Positions 26,784 to 41,084 of a stretch of DNA of 64,000 nt are shown piece by piece. Each line of letters begins with the position of its first letter. Positions within the stretch are counted from its first letter, which is position 1. The stretch comes from Xanthomonas prunicola. Its GTDB lineage: Bacteria; Pseudomonadota; Gammaproteobacteria; Xanthomonadales; Xanthomonadaceae. The notes beneath the pieces were generated by a model that was given only the letters and a program-made list of their open reading frames with translations, searched no databases and was not told where the DNA came from. A program made the position numbers and the translations under genes. Where the stretch lies: NCBI RefSeq assembly GCF_002846205.1, contig NZ_PHKV01000007.1, forward strand, positions 92,876-156,875, read 5' to 3'.

Positions 26784-29318
26784 TCAGTACACATCGCGCC
26801 GATAACGGCCCGCCGCGGTCAATGATTCCAACCGCGTGTCACCGAGAAGTTCTCGCACCGTTGCGTCGACTTCGCGCGCCATGCTGTCCAGACTGCCGCA
26901 GACATAAATGACCGCGCCACGGTCGATCCAGTGCCGCAGCGTGTCGCCGGCTCCGCGTAGGTGATGCTGCACGTAGCGCTTGTGCGGTTGATCGCGCGAG
27001 AACACCCACTCCAGTTGCTGCAGGTGCCCACTCGCCTGCCAGGCTTGCAACTCGTCGGCGAACAGGCGGTCGTGTGCAGCATGCCGCTCACCGAACAACA
27101 ACCAGTGCCCATGCACGCCGGCCAGCTCGGCTTCGCGTAACAGCGCGCGCAGGCCGGCAATGCCGGTGCCATTGCCGATCAAGACCATCGGCATTGTGTC
27201 GACCCGATGAAATCCGGGATTGGTGCGCAACCGTGCGCGCACCGGCGTGCCGACCGGCGCATGGCAGATCAGCCAACCCGAACCCAGACCGGGGCTGCCA
27301 TCGGCACGCGCGGTCAGCCGCACCACGACCCTCGCGGTTCCATCGGCCGGCACGCTGGCGAGCGAATAATCGCGCGTGGGCAGCCAGGCGCAGGCATCCA
27401 GCCAGGTTTGCGGATCCGGAGCATGGGCGAGCGGCGTTGCAGGCGGCTCCGGCAGCACGCGCTCGGCGGCGGCCTGCTGCAGCGGCAGTAACTGCGCGTC
27501 CACGTGCACCAGCGCGTCCGGCGACAGACCCCATGCAGCCAGACAGACGCGCACCTGCTCTTGGGCATGCGCGGGCTGCACTTCGAGGATGTCGCCGGCT
27601 TGCCACCGTGCTTGGGCCGGTGGCTGCAGATCGATGCGCCAGATCGGCGCTCCTTCGCTGCCCGGATTCAGATGCGTGCGCGAGGACAGCGTCCATTCGG
27701 TCACCGTGGGCCGTGCCAGGGGCGCGGCGATCACCGGTGCACCGGCGATCTGGCCCAGCTGCGCATGCCATTGCGCCAGCGCCTGCGGATCGCTGTTGTC
27801 CATTTCCACTGCAGGAAACAGCGCGCGCGCGCCCTGCGCATCCAGCCATTGGTCGACACGCCGCGAGAACCCGCAGAACTGCGCATATTGGCGGTCGCCC
27901 AGCGCCAGCACCGCATAGGTCAGTTGCGGCAATTCCAGGCGTTGCCGCAGCAGTCCGCGCTCGAAACCGCGTGCCGCATCCGGTGGCTCGCCATCGCCAA
28001 ACGTACTGATCACCAAGAGCGCATGCCGGGTGCGTTGCAGCTCCTGCGCATCCAGCTGCGCCAGCGAGCGCACCTGCACCGGCAAGCCGGCCGTCTGCAA
28101 GTGCCCGGCGGCCTGCCACGCCAGGCGTTCGGCAAACCCGCTCTGGCTGGCGAACGCAATCAACCATGGCGCTGCTTGCGACGCCGGCGCGGCGCCCTGC
28201 AACACCACACGCGCGGCGCGTAGTTCGCGTTTTTTGCGGCGCCGATCCAGATACAGCATCCAACCGGTGACGAAGAACACCGACATGCCAAGGCTGGCCA
28301 GCATCACCACGATGCGCCCGGGCAGCCCGAAAAAACTGCCCGAATGCAGCGGGAACATGCTCACCGCTACTTGTTGCCCGCGCGGCAGCAGCGCGTAGTC
28401 CTGGCGCTGCTGCAGTGCCCCGCTGTCCGGCGCGATATCAAGACTGTTGTAGGCGCGATCGTGAGCGGGGTTGTCAGGCAAGAACCGCACATTCAGAGGC
28501 TGCCCGGCGCGCGTGGGAATGCGCAGATCCAAGGCGGCGCTGCGGGTGGCCGCAATGCCATCGAGCGTGCGCTGCACGCGTGCGAAATCGACGGTGGCCG
28601 GGCGGTTGTCGCCTTTGTCGCCGCGTATCGCAGGCGCGGCGCCGAGCAAGGCCACCATGCCATCGCGATACCAGGTGTAGGACCAGGTCAGCCCGGTCAG
28701 GGCGACCAGCAGATACACCAGCAGGCACCAAGTGCCGAACACCGCATGCAGGCTCCACAAAAAACTGCGCCCCTGCCGTCGCCATTCCACCACCCACCAG
28801 GTCCGCGGGCTCCACCACCGCCGCGGCCAGCGCAGATACAGCCCCGATGCGCAGAAGAACAGCAGGATCAAGGCGCACGCACCGGTAACCGCCTGACCGC
28901 GCGTGCCGGCCGTCAGATTGCGGTGCAGGTCTTCGATGAAGGCAAACGCAGCGCTCAGCCGCGGCGGCGCGAGCCGCTCCCCCGTGTAGGGATCGAAATA
29001 CACCCGGCCACCGCCCTTGCCGGATAGGCGGGCGGCAGATGGACGCGCGCCAGTGGGGTCGATCAACAGGCGCGTGACCGTGTGTTTCTGTGCCGCATCG
29101 GTCGCCGTCAGATCGAGCCGTTGCAGCAGCACGTCCACCGGCAAGGGGCGCTCGCCCGCAGCATGCCGCTGCGCCAGCTGCGCGATGGCCGGATTGGCCA
29201 TGCGCACGATCTCGTTCTCGAAGGACATCGACGCGCCGGTCAGCCCCATCACTGACAGCACCAGCCCGGCAGTGATGCCGAGCAGCCAATGCAGCTGGAA
29301 CAGAAGCGTCTTGATCAA
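26784..29318 (-). CDS. PepSY membrane domain fused to flavodoxin/NADPH reductase
   Basis: An 844-residue inner-membrane fusion. The N-terminal part is a PepSY-TM region with four or so membrane segments (LLFQLHWLLGITAGLVLS near the start, others near residues 150, 195 and 330). Then come a flavodoxin-like FMN domain (SQSGFAERLAWQAAGHLQ), an FAD-binding domain (RDYSLASVP) and an NADPH-binding C-terminus (MVLIGNGTGIAGLRALLREA). The layout resembles sulfite reductase alpha subunits, but in PepSY fusions the favoured role is reduction of ferric siderophores at the inner membrane. A TTG at 29318 is the most sensible start; the frame extends further but only antisense to other genes. A Fur-box-like site lies upstream. 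Confidence 0.85.
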   Translation of the reverse strand: MIKTLLFQLHWLLGITAGLVLSVMGLTGASMSFENEIVRMANPAIAQLAQRHAAGERPLPVDVLLQRLDLTATDAAQKHTVTRLLIDPTGARPSAARLSGKGGGRVYFDPYTGERLAPPRLSAAFAFIEDLHRNLTAGTRGQAVTGACALILLFFCASGLYLRWPRRWWSPRTWWVVEWRRQGRSFLWSLHAVFGTWCLLVYLLVALTGLTWSYTWYRDGMVALLGAAPAIRGDKGDNRPATVDFARVQRTLDGIAATRSAALDLRIPTRAGQPLNVRFLPDNPAHDRAYNSLDIAPDSGALQQRQDYALLPRGQQVAVSMFPLHSGSFFGLPGRIVVMLASLGMSVFFVTGWMLYLDRRRKKRELRAARVVLQGAAPASQAAPWLIAFASQSGFAERLAWQAAGHLQTAGLPVQVRSLAQLDAQELQRTRHALLVISTFGDGEPPDAARGFERGLLRQRLELPQLTYAVLALGDRQYAQFCGFSRRVDQWLDAQGARALFPAVEMDNSDPQALAQWHAQLGQIAGAPVIAAPLARPTVTEWTLSSRTHLNPGSEGAPIWRIDLQPPAQARWQAGDILEVQPAHAQEQVRVCLAAWGLSPDALVHVDAQLLPLQQAAAERVLPEPPATPLAHAPDPQTWLDACAWLPTRDYSLASVPADGTARVVVRLTARADGSPGLGSGWLICHAPVGTPVRARLRTNPGFHRVDTMPMVLIGNGTGIAGLRALLREAELAGVHGHWLLFGERHAAHDRLFADELQAWQASGHLQQLEWVFSRDQPHKRYVQHHLRGAGDTLRHWIDRGAVIYVCGSLDSMAREVDATVRELLGDTRLESLTAAGRYRRDVY

Positions 29319-29353
29319 GACCTGGACACGAAACAGGACGGCCGACCATTGTA

Positions 29354-29374
29354 GATGAGAATGAGTCTCGCATC
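29354..29374 (-). promoter_or_regulatory. Fur-box-like operator
   Basis: The stretch around TGAGAATGAGTCTC is an imperfect palindrome similar to the 19-bp Fur box (GATAATGATAATCATTATC type). It lies 36-56 bp upstream of the PepSY reductase start, where an operator would overlap the promoter. Iron control would suit a ferric reductase. Confidence 0.4.
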
Positions 29375-29546
29375 CGACCGGCACGCTGATGGCGTTCTGC
29401 CGCAGCTTGGCGTGCAGCCCTCGCAAACGGCCCGCCTTGCTCCCTGCGCCCTGCAGCGCGCCGTCATCTGCCGCACATGTCGCGGTCATCGTTTGGACAT
29501 CGCACGTTGCCACCTTCCTCACTCCTTTCGGCAAGCGAGCTCTGCA

Positions 29547-30299
29547 ATGTCCTTCTTCTTGCGCGGTTGTGTGGCCCTGGCAGTGGTGTGCACGACCTCC
29601 GTGGCGGTCGCCGCCACCAGTTGTCCCACGCTTTACGCCAACGGCACTCCGCCTGCCGTGAGCAGCGCCACCACCCGCACGACCGAGGTGTGCCACACCG
29701 AATACGTATTGCTGGCCTCGGGCGCGACCAAGGACCCGGTGTACTCGGCCGAGCACCTCACCGACCAGCAGGTTGCCGGCGCCGAGGCGATCGGCCGGGT
29801 CGGTTCCTTCCACGACGAAACCGGTATCCCGGCCGCCGATCGCTCGAAAAGCTCCGACTACACCAACACCGGCTACGACCGCGGGCACATGACGCCGGCC
29901 GGCGATGCATCGACCGAAAGCTCGGAAAAAGAGACCTTTTCCATGGCCAATGTCGTCCCGCAGAACCATAAGCTCAACACCGGGCAATGGGCGCACATCG
30001 AAGAACAGGTGCGTCAGCTGGCCAAGCAGCACGGCGAGTTGTACGTGGTGACCGGCCCGACGTTCGACAGTGGCACCGCAGCGACCATCGGCACCGACAA
30101 GGTCGCCGTACCGGCGTATGTGTGGAAGGCCATCTACGAGCCGGGCGTGGGCGCGGGCGCGTATCTGTGCGTCAACGACAACAGCATCAACTGCGATGTG
30201 GTGTCGATCAATGACCTGGTCATGATGACCGACGTGGACCCGTTTCCGTCGCTCAGCGCGAGCGTGAAGTCGCAGGCGATCGCGTTGGTGCTGCCGTAA
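29547..30299 (+). CDS. Secreted DNA/RNA non-specific endonuclease
   Basis: A 250-residue His-Me finger nuclease of the NucA/EndoG type. It has a signal peptide (about 1-22, ending SVAVAA), the catalytic DRGHMTPAGD (His114 in DRGH), NVVPQNHKLNTGQW with the metal-binding Asn, and VVTGPTFD. All active-site residues are present. The ATG at 29547 is the start that exposes the signal peptide. It is probably periplasmic or secreted, with a role in nutrient DNA use or competition. No immunity gene adjoins it, consistent with export. Confidence 0.92.
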   Translation: MSFFLRGCVALAVVCTTSVAVAATSCPTLYANGTPPAVSSATTRTTEVCHTEYVLLASGATKDPVYSAEHLTDQQVAGAEAIGRVGSFHDETGIPAADRSKSSDYTNTGYDRGHMTPAGDASTESSEKETFSMANVVPQNHKLNTGQWAHIEEQVRQLAKQHGELYVVTGPTFDSGTAATIGTDKVAVPAYVWKAIYEPGVGAGAYLCVNDNSINCDVVSINDLVMMTDVDPFPSLSASVKSQAIALVLP

Positions 30300-30423
30300 C
30301 GTCCACGTTTGCGTGGCATGCGGCTGCATGTGCGTCACGCTTGCGGACGGCGCACGCGAACGGCAATCGGGATCGGTCATCGCAGCGGCTGGGTGCCATG
30401 CAGGCGCATGTGCCCAGCCGCTG

Positions 30424-31338
30424 TCAGTTGGTGCCGGCGCCCGCCTCCGGCGCGGCGCAGTGCGCGGCCAATCCAGCCGCCAGGGCCGCGAACACCGCAC
30501 TGCAGGCCGCACTGGCGCGCAGGTCTTGATGCATCGTGACCCAAACGTCCAGGGCAATGCCGACCTGCTGCGGCAACACCGGCAGCAGGCGTGGCATCCG
30601 CCGTGCCAGCGCCGCCTGGCAGAAGCCGATGCCGCATCCGGCACGGATCAACGCCAGCTGCGCCAGATCGCTGTCGGCACGTAGCGCAAAGGCCGCAGGC
30701 TCCCAAAACGGGAAACCGGTGCGCGCGCCGCGCAGGAACGGAGTGTCCGTGTCGAAGCCCACTAGCGCGTGTTGCGCCAGCTCGTCCGGGCGCTGCGGCA
30801 CGCCATGCCGGTCTACATAGTCCGGATGGGCGTATAGCCCGATGGCGATCTCACCGACGCGACGCGCCACCAGCAGGTCCTGCTGCGGCCGGATCATGCG
30901 CACCGCCACGTCGGCTTGGCGATGCAGCAGATCCTGCACCCGATTGCTCAACACCAGTTCCATGCGCAGTTGCGGATGCGCGTGACGCAATGCAGCCAGG
31001 ATCGGCGGCAGGATTTCCGCGCCCACCACTTCGCTGGCGGAGATCCTGACCGTGCCCTGCACCGCGTCGCCATGCCGGCCAGCTGCGCGCTGCAACGCAG
31101 CGGCAATGTCGGCCATGGCGCGCGCATGACCGCGCAACGCCTGTGCGGCATCGGTTGGCAGCAGTCCGGTGTGCGAACGCACGAACAGCGGCACTGCCAG
31201 CAGTTCCTCCAGCGCCGCGACATGCCGCCCGACAGTGGGCTGTGTCAGACCCAGCGCGCGTGCAGCCGCAGACAGCGAGCCCTCTTCCAGCACCGCGAGG
31301 AAGGACCGGTAAAGCTCCCAACTGATCGTATCGGCCAT
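30424..31338 (-). CDS. LysR-family transcriptional regulator
   Basis: A 304-residue LysR regulator. The N-terminal winged helix (about residues 3-62) has FLAVLEEGSLSAAARALGLT and QPTVGRHVAALEELL, and the C-terminal effector domain follows. The start at 31338 is a second ATG that gives the usual N-terminus. It is transcribed divergently from the epimerase gene, separated by 92 bp, the classic arrangement in which LysR proteins control the divergent gene. Confidence 0.9.
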   Translation of the reverse strand: MADTISWELYRSFLAVLEEGSLSAAARALGLTQPTVGRHVAALEELLAVPLFVRSHTGLLPTDAAQALRGHARAMADIAAALQRAAGRHGDAVQGTVRISASEVVGAEILPPILAALRHAHPQLRMELVLSNRVQDLLHRQADVAVRMIRPQQDLLVARRVGEIAIGLYAHPDYVDRHGVPQRPDELAQHALVGFDTDTPFLRGARTGFPFWEPAAFALRADSDLAQLALIRAGCGIGFCQAALARRMPRLLPVLPQQVGIALDVWVTMHQDLRASAACSAVFAALAAGLAAHCAAPEAGAGTN

Positions 31339-31430
31339 ACACAAATGTATAGCTGCATGCAGATCTTCGGCAATTTATTCGCAGCAACAGTCTTTCCACA
31401 CTGGCCGCATCTCGACAGCGGAGCAGGCCC

Positions 31431-32423
31431 ATGACACAGACAGCAATCGCCCTCGTTCTCGGCGCCAGTGGCGGTATCGGCGGCGAACTGGCGCGGCAAC
31501 TGCGCGATGCAGGCTGGCAGGTACGTGCGCTGCAACGCGGGTTGGCGGCCGCTGCGGAACACCGCGACGGCATCGACTGGCGTCGCGGCGACGCCATGCA
31601 GCGACAGGATGTCCTGCAGGCAGCACGCGGTTGCACGGTGATCGTGCACGCGGTCAATCCACCCGGCTACCGGCGCTGGTCCGAGCTGGTGCTGCCGATG
31701 CTCGACAACAGCATCGCAGCGGCCCGCGCCGAAGGCGCCAACATCGTGTTGCCCGGCACCGTCTACAACTACGGCCCCGACGCCTATCCGTCACCGGACG
31801 AGGAGGCGCCGCAGACACCGACCAGCCGCAAAGGCGCGATCCGGGTCGAGATGGAGCGCCGCCTGCAGGCCGCCACCGCGCACGGCATGCGGGCGCTGAT
31901 CGTGCGCGCCGGCGACTACTTCGGCCCACGCGCGCTCAGTAGCTGGTTCGCCCAGGGACTGGTCACCCCGGGACACCCAGTCACCAAGGTGACCCTGCCT
32001 GGCGCGCCAGGCGTTGGCCATCAATGGGCCTACCTGCCTGACGTTGCGCAGTGCATGCTGCGGCTGCTGCAGCGCCGCGACACGCTACCTGCGTTTGCCC
32101 GCCTGCACATGGCCGGGCACTGGGATGCCGACGGCACGCAGATGGCAGCCGCGATCGGCCGGGTGGTGGTGCGCCATGGCGGCGCGCAGCCGACACTGCG
32201 TCGCTTTCCATGGTGGGCAATCCCGCTGGCCAGTCCGTTTGTGCCGCTGGCACGCGAACTGCGCGAGATCCGGCCGCTGTGGCGCCACCCGCTGCGCCTG
32301 CGCAACACGCGCCTGCGCGAGGTGCTGGGGGAGGAACCGCACACGCCCCTGGACGCGGCCGTTGAGGCAACGCTCAGCGCATTGGGCTGCCTGCCGACAG
32401 CGTTGCTGGCATCGGCGCACTGA
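31431..32423 (+). CDS. NAD-dependent epimerase/dehydratase family protein
   Basis: A 330-residue extended short-chain dehydrogenase. The nucleotide-binding glycine motif is LVLGASGGIGGEL near the start, and a later VYNYGPDAYPSPDEE segment fits the family's active-site area. A classical YxxxK could not be placed with certainty, so this may be an atypical member. The LysR gene diverges from it, suggesting inducible expression. The substrate is unknown. Confidence 0.85.
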   Translation: MTQTAIALVLGASGGIGGELARQLRDAGWQVRALQRGLAAAAEHRDGIDWRRGDAMQRQDVLQAARGCTVIVHAVNPPGYRRWSELVLPMLDNSIAAARAEGANIVLPGTVYNYGPDAYPSPDEEAPQTPTSRKGAIRVEMERRLQAATAHGMRALIVRAGDYFGPRALSSWFAQGLVTPGHPVTKVTLPGAPGVGHQWAYLPDVAQCMLRLLQRRDTLPAFARLHMAGHWDADGTQMAAAIGRVVVRHGGAQPTLRRFPWWAIPLASPFVPLARELREIRPLWRHPLRLRNTRLREVLGEEPHTPLDAAVEATLSALGCLPTALLASAH

Positions 32424-32464
32424 TGCAGATGCGCCTGCGGCGCCATGGCCGCAGGCGCTCGCGC

Positions 32465-33815
<1,351 letters not shown>

Positions 33816-34063
33816 AGCACGAGCTTACCGGCGCCGCCGTCCGCACGGCGTGGGCGGGTGGTCATCATGACCAATGGCGGCTTGGCGGCAGCCTCACATG
33901 GGCGTGGCTAGTCTGCGACAGCGCCCGCTGCGATTCAGAGTGCTGACAGGACGATTGTGTAGCCGTCACGCAGTGGCACGGCGGCTCGTCGCGTCGTGTT
34001 AGCCACTCTTCAGTCCGGGCGCCGGATCATCGCCGTCATCACCATCTTTCAGGGGGCCACATC

Positions 34064-34486
34064 ATGAACAGGCATTTCGTCGTCGGCGCTGCATTGGCCC
34101 TGCTGCTGGCCGGCTGCGCCAGCAGTTCCAAGGTAATGCTCGGCCAGGCACGCGCCCCGATCGACCCCGCCCAGGTGCAGGTCTATTCGCATGCCCCGGT
34201 CGGCTCGGTGGAGATCGCCCAGCTCGAATCCACCAGCGCCGCCGGCTTCGGCACCCAGGGCCAGACCGATGCAGCCGTGCAGCGCCTCAAGCGCGAAGCC
34301 GCCAAGCTGGGCGCCAACGGCGTGGTCATCGTCGGCGTCGGCTCGGAGCGCTCCGGCGGCGGCCTGTCGGTCGGCGGCGGCAGCTACGGCGGCCGCGTCG
34401 GCGGCGGCCTGGGGATCGGCATCCCGACTACCCAGAAGCGCGCGGCGGGTATGGCGATCTGGGTGCCGGCGGGGGTGCAAGACTAG
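34064..34486 (+). CDS. Small lipoprotein with Gly-rich tail
   Basis: A 140-residue lipoprotein. The signal ends in a lipobox LLAGC, with Cys18 as lipidation site. The mature part has a compact alpha/beta domain (VYSHAPVGSVEIAQLES, then AAVQRLKREAAKLGANGVV) and a Gly-rich stretch (about 98-125). This resembles outer-membrane lipoproteins with a YbjQ/Rcs-like fold, but the family is uncertain. It is monocistronic; the next plus-strand gene is over 300 bp away. Confidence 0.75.
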   Translation: MNRHFVVGAALALLLAGCASSSKVMLGQARAPIDPAQVQVYSHAPVGSVEIAQLESTSAAGFGTQGQTDAAVQRLKREAAKLGANGVVIVGVGSERSGGGLSVGGGSYGGRVGGGLGIGIPTTQKRAAGMAIWVPAGVQD

Positions 34487-34803
34487 GACCGCTCGCTGAT
34501 TGCTCCTCTCCTGCTGACAGCAGTCGCTACGTACCTGCGGCCAGTCAGTTAGCTAATATGGCTGCCTTCGAAAGCGTTATCGACCTTTGATTGCCGACCC
34601 GCATGCGTCCGGACGTTCATGGCTTGGACGCATGCCCACAAGGTGAAACCCGAGATAGGATGCGTTATCTTGCCCGAGCAGATGAGTTTGCAGATAGCGC
34701 CTGCGCATCTCACAAATAGGAATTGGGTGCTCTTAGTGAATGATCAAATCGCCAATCATTGATGAATTGCATCTATTGACCTCCCTGGACATAAGGACTA
34801 GCG
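34487..34803. other. Low-GC gap before small Cys-rich gene
   Basis: The gap has no gene but is visibly AT-richer from about 34540 on, matching the next gene. It should hold the promoter of the Cys-rich protein. No clear -10/-35 pair was assigned. Confidence 0.4.
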
Positions 34804-35166
34804 ATGAAGAACTTGATATGGATATTGGTATTGTTTTTTGCCGGCCAGGCCGAGATTCAGGCGCAAAGCGTTTATGAAAAGCTTGTGTGCCGCGATAATG
34901 ACCCATTCGTATTCTGTACACAGGGATGCAAAGGTGCCGACAAGAATTGGATAGCGATAGATCCAATCAGTGGGACAACAGCACCGATGCTAGGCTACTG
35001 TGTTCAACCCAGTCTCTCCGTCTGCTGCAAAGGCCCGTATTGCGGACCATGGACCCAGACTGGAATCGATGCGTATTACCAGTACAAAAGGATCTGCCCC
35101 AAAGCGATGAAGCGAGGTAGTTGGAATGGCAAGAGGCCGCCTGAAAACGTTCCTCATGACCATTGA
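34804..35166 (+). CDS. Small Cys-rich secreted protein
   Basis: A 120-residue protein with a short Sec signal peptide (MKNLIWILVLFFAGQAEIQA) and eight cysteines in the mature part (29, 38, 42, 66, 74, 75, 80, 98), enough for four disulfides. It is basic at its C-terminus. An ATAAGGACT ribosome binding site precedes the ATG. Codon use is AT-rich compared with neighbours, pointing to transfer. No family is recognised. A disulfide-stabilised secreted protein, inhibitor or effector-like, is possible; that is inference. Confidence 0.65.
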   Translation: MKNLIWILVLFFAGQAEIQAQSVYEKLVCRDNDPFVFCTQGCKGADKNWIAIDPISGTTAPMLGYCVQPSLSVCCKGPYCGPWTQTGIDAYYQYKRICPKAMKRGSWNGKRPPENVPHDH

Positions 35167-35410
35167 GTGCAGATGCACTGGATAGTCGTCGTGAAGCGGC
35201 ACATGCGCATCAGACGATGTATGGCTGCCTGCGCTCTCCAGCCTCAAAGAACCGGACCGGCTAGTTTCGGCAGGCGCCAATCACTTCTGCCGTTTGAAAC
35301 GCATTGCACCCGTTCGATGTAGCTGCAGTCTGAAGACATCGAAGTCGATCCATCGGCGCGTCATTCGGGACCGCGCCGCAGATCCAGCCTCGCACAGCTG
35401 TCAGAGTCAA

Positions 35411-37213
35411 TCAATTTGACTGGCTGTGATTACCTAGCTGCGCCGGGATGAACTGGGTTTCCACCGCCTTGGCCAGCTGATCCGGTGGTAGCAGGCCCTG
35501 GTCGAGCAGGAAGTTGTTGAAGGCCAGGCGGTCGAACTTCTTGCCGAGGGCCAGTTCGGTGCGCATGCGCAGTTCGAGGATGCGGGTGTAGCCGTAGAAG
35601 TAGCTGCCGGCCTGACCGGGGGCGCGGACGGTGTAGCGGTCCAGTTCCTGGCGGGTCATCGCCGGCGACAGGCCGACGTCGTCTTCCAGCACCTGGCGTG
35701 CGCGTTCGCGGTCGATCAGGCCTAGGTTGAGCATGGGGTCGAGCATGGCGCGGGCAGCGCGCAGCAGGCGGAACTGCAGGGCGATCAGCTGGCCGTCGAG
35801 CGGTTCGTACGGCACCATTTCGGCTTCGGCATACAGCGCCCAGCCTTCGACGTTGACCGAGTTGAACGCGAACATGCTGCGCGCCAGCGACACGCCGCGT
35901 TCGACCATGGCGGTGAACTGTAGCTCGTGGCCGGGGCGACCTTCATGCGCGCTGAGCGTCCAGGCGGCCGAGCCGAAGTTGAAGTCGTCGTACTGCTCCT
36001 TCTTGCCGCCCTCGGCGGACGGGTTGCCCAACGGCAGCACGAACTGGCCCTGCTGGCCGGTATTGCCGATCAGCGGTGCGGGCAGGAAGTGCGGTGCCGG
36101 TTGCGCAGCGCTTTCGGCGGCACTGCCCAGGCGCATCTGCATCGGGCGGTTGGGCACATCGACGATGCGCTGCTGGCGGATGATCGGGTCGATCTGGTCG
36201 ATCACGCCGCGGTAGTGGGTTTCCAGCTGGTCGTCGGCGATCTTGTTGCCCTTGAGCGCACGGATCACCTGCACGTAATCGCTGCCCTGCACGCCCTTGG
36301 CCTTGGCCACCAGCGGTGCCAGCTGGCGCATGGCCGAGCGGGTTTCCATGAATTCCAGCTGCGCGCGCTGGATCAGCTGCTGCGGCGCGATGTCGATCCC
36401 GACCTGCTTGAGCTGGAAGGCGTACAGCGGCTCGGGCAGGCGGGTGTCCTTGCGCGCCTTGGGCAGCACAGTGCTGCGGGTCCAGGCGGCGTAGTCCTTC
36501 AGTTGCGTGGACATCGCCTTGAGCGCTTCGTCGGCGCCGGCGATCTTGTACTTGGCGAACAGCTCGCCGATGCCTGCGACGTAGGTGTCCACGTTGGCCA
36601 GCGCCTGCTCCACTTCGCGCTGGGTGGGCTGCAGTAACGCGGTGTTGCCCAGCTTTTCCTCGTAGCGCTGACGCGCCAGCGTGGTGGTGGGCGTGCTGCC
36701 CGGCACCAGGCCGACGTAACGCTTGAGGCGGTCCAGCGCCTTGGCGCGGCGCTCGGGCACGGTCTGGTCGGAGAGCAGACCGTTGAGGCCACTGAAGACG
36801 ACCTCAGGCGCGTCGCTCCAGGGCAACAGATAGCGCTCGTTGAGTTCGCTGCCTTCGATGTTCTGCTCGGCGGCGCCGATCATGATCTGCAGGTCCTGGC
36901 GCACGTTGGCGTCGCGCTCGGTGGTCAGCTTGGCCTGCAACGTGGCGCGTGCCTTGCGCATGGCATCGCGGTAGCGCGCGGCGTTGTCCAGGCCCAGGTC
37001 GACGACCTGATCGTCATAGCCGGGCACACCGAAGAAGCTGGCGTATTCGGGCTGGAACGGCGCCTGCGCGTTGAGCAGGATCTGCGCATACCCGTTGCTG
37101 GTCTGCACCCAGGCCGGGCTGGCGGGTTGTGTCGGCGCGGTCTTGCCGGTCTGTGCCTGCAACGGCAACGAGGAACCGAGCGCCAGCGCAACGGCGAGAA
37201 CGAGTGGCTTCAT
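35411..37213 (-). CDS. DUF885 family exported protein
   Basis: A 600-residue protein with a signal peptide (about 1-20, ending LPLQAQ) and the DUF885 fold, a helical metallopeptidase-like family. An HExxH-like element appears as SAHEGRPGHELQF, and VNVEGWALYAEAEM and QVLEDDVGLSPAM are typical family blocks. The ATG at 37213 is the start giving the signal peptide. It is probably periplasmic; peptidase activity is predicted from the family but not proved. A Coa1-like gene lies just upstream on the same strand. Confidence 0.85.
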   Translation of the reverse strand: MKPLVLAVALALGSSLPLQAQTGKTAPTQPASPAWVQTSNGYAQILLNAQAPFQPEYASFFGVPGYDDQVVDLGLDNAARYRDAMRKARATLQAKLTTERDANVRQDLQIMIGAAEQNIEGSELNERYLLPWSDAPEVVFSGLNGLLSDQTVPERRAKALDRLKRYVGLVPGSTPTTTLARQRYEEKLGNTALLQPTQREVEQALANVDTYVAGIGELFAKYKIAGADEALKAMSTQLKDYAAWTRSTVLPKARKDTRLPEPLYAFQLKQVGIDIAPQQLIQRAQLEFMETRSAMRQLAPLVAKAKGVQGSDYVQVIRALKGNKIADDQLETHYRGVIDQIDPIIRQQRIVDVPNRPMQMRLGSAAESAAQPAPHFLPAPLIGNTGQQGQFVLPLGNPSAEGGKKEQYDDFNFGSAAWTLSAHEGRPGHELQFTAMVERGVSLARSMFAFNSVNVEGWALYAEAEMVPYEPLDGQLIALQFRLLRAARAMLDPMLNLGLIDRERARQVLEDDVGLSPAMTRQELDRYTVRAPGQAGSYFYGYTRILELRMRTELALGKKFDRLAFNNFLLDQGLLPPDQLAKAVETQFIPAQLGNHSQSN

Positions 37214-37281
37214 GAGGCAGATCCGCGAAGTGAGTAGCGCGACCCTACCCATCTGCAACGGCCGCGGCAATCTGCCTTAGG

Positions 37282-37755
37282 TCATGGCAGGCAGGGCTGC
37301 GGTGGCGATGCGATGGCAGGCAACACATCGATCGGGTCGCCATCGATGCCGGCGAAGGTCAGTGTCTGGTAGGTCCAACGGCCATGCCGGCGTGTGGCAT
37401 CCACCTGCACGCTGCCCTCGCCGCGCGGGCCCTGCAGCCCAACGCTGAAATGCGCCTCGCCGGTGGGACCGGAGTAACGGACGCTGCCGTTGGGCAGGAA
37501 GGCTTCGGTGATCGGTGTGCCAAGCAGTCGCACGACCCGCGCATCGGTCCTGGCGATCTGCAATGCGTCGCGATACACATCGCTGGATTTCACCGCTGCG
37601 GAAATCACGCAGATCAACGCGCCGATCACCAAGGCCAACAGCACGAACAGCACCACGCCGATGCCGGGGACGACCCACCTCCAATGCCGGCTCCAAAAAT
37701 CATGCGCGCGCTGGGGCTGCGGTGATGCTGGAGGAATCGGTGGCGGCAGGGACAT
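37282..37755 (-). CDS. Coa1-like membrane protein
   Basis: A 157-residue protein with a Pro-rich N-terminus, one membrane segment (about residues 30-55) and a C-terminal domain resembling the cytochrome oxidase assembly factor Coa1 family: LLGTPITEAFLPNGSVRYSG, then GEAHFSVGLQGPRGEGSV and RRHGRWTYQTLTF. The ATG at 37755 is chosen to remove an unsupported extension. It lies between the dipeptidyl peptidase and DUF885 genes, all on the minus strand. The link to oxidase assembly is not supported by neighbours. Confidence 0.68.
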   Translation of the reverse strand: MSLPPPIPPASPQPQRAHDFWSRHWRWVVPGIGVVLFVLLALVIGALICVISAAVKSSDVYRDALQIARTDARVVRLLGTPITEAFLPNGSVRYSGPTGEAHFSVGLQGPRGEGSVQVDATRRHGRWTYQTLTFAGIDGDPIDVLPAIASPPQPCLP

Positions 37756-37815
37756 GGCACTCCTTGTGCGAACACTGGTAAGGGCGGGCGATCGGTGCAA
37801 CGCATCGGTGTGTGT

Positions 37816-41084
<3,269 letters not shown>

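Noticed and set aside
29319..30644. Long N-terminal extension of the PepSY reductase frame on the minus strand
   Set aside because: It runs antisense to the nuclease and LysR genes, has Arg/His/Ala-rich low-quality sequence, and no family match; the real protein begins near 29318.
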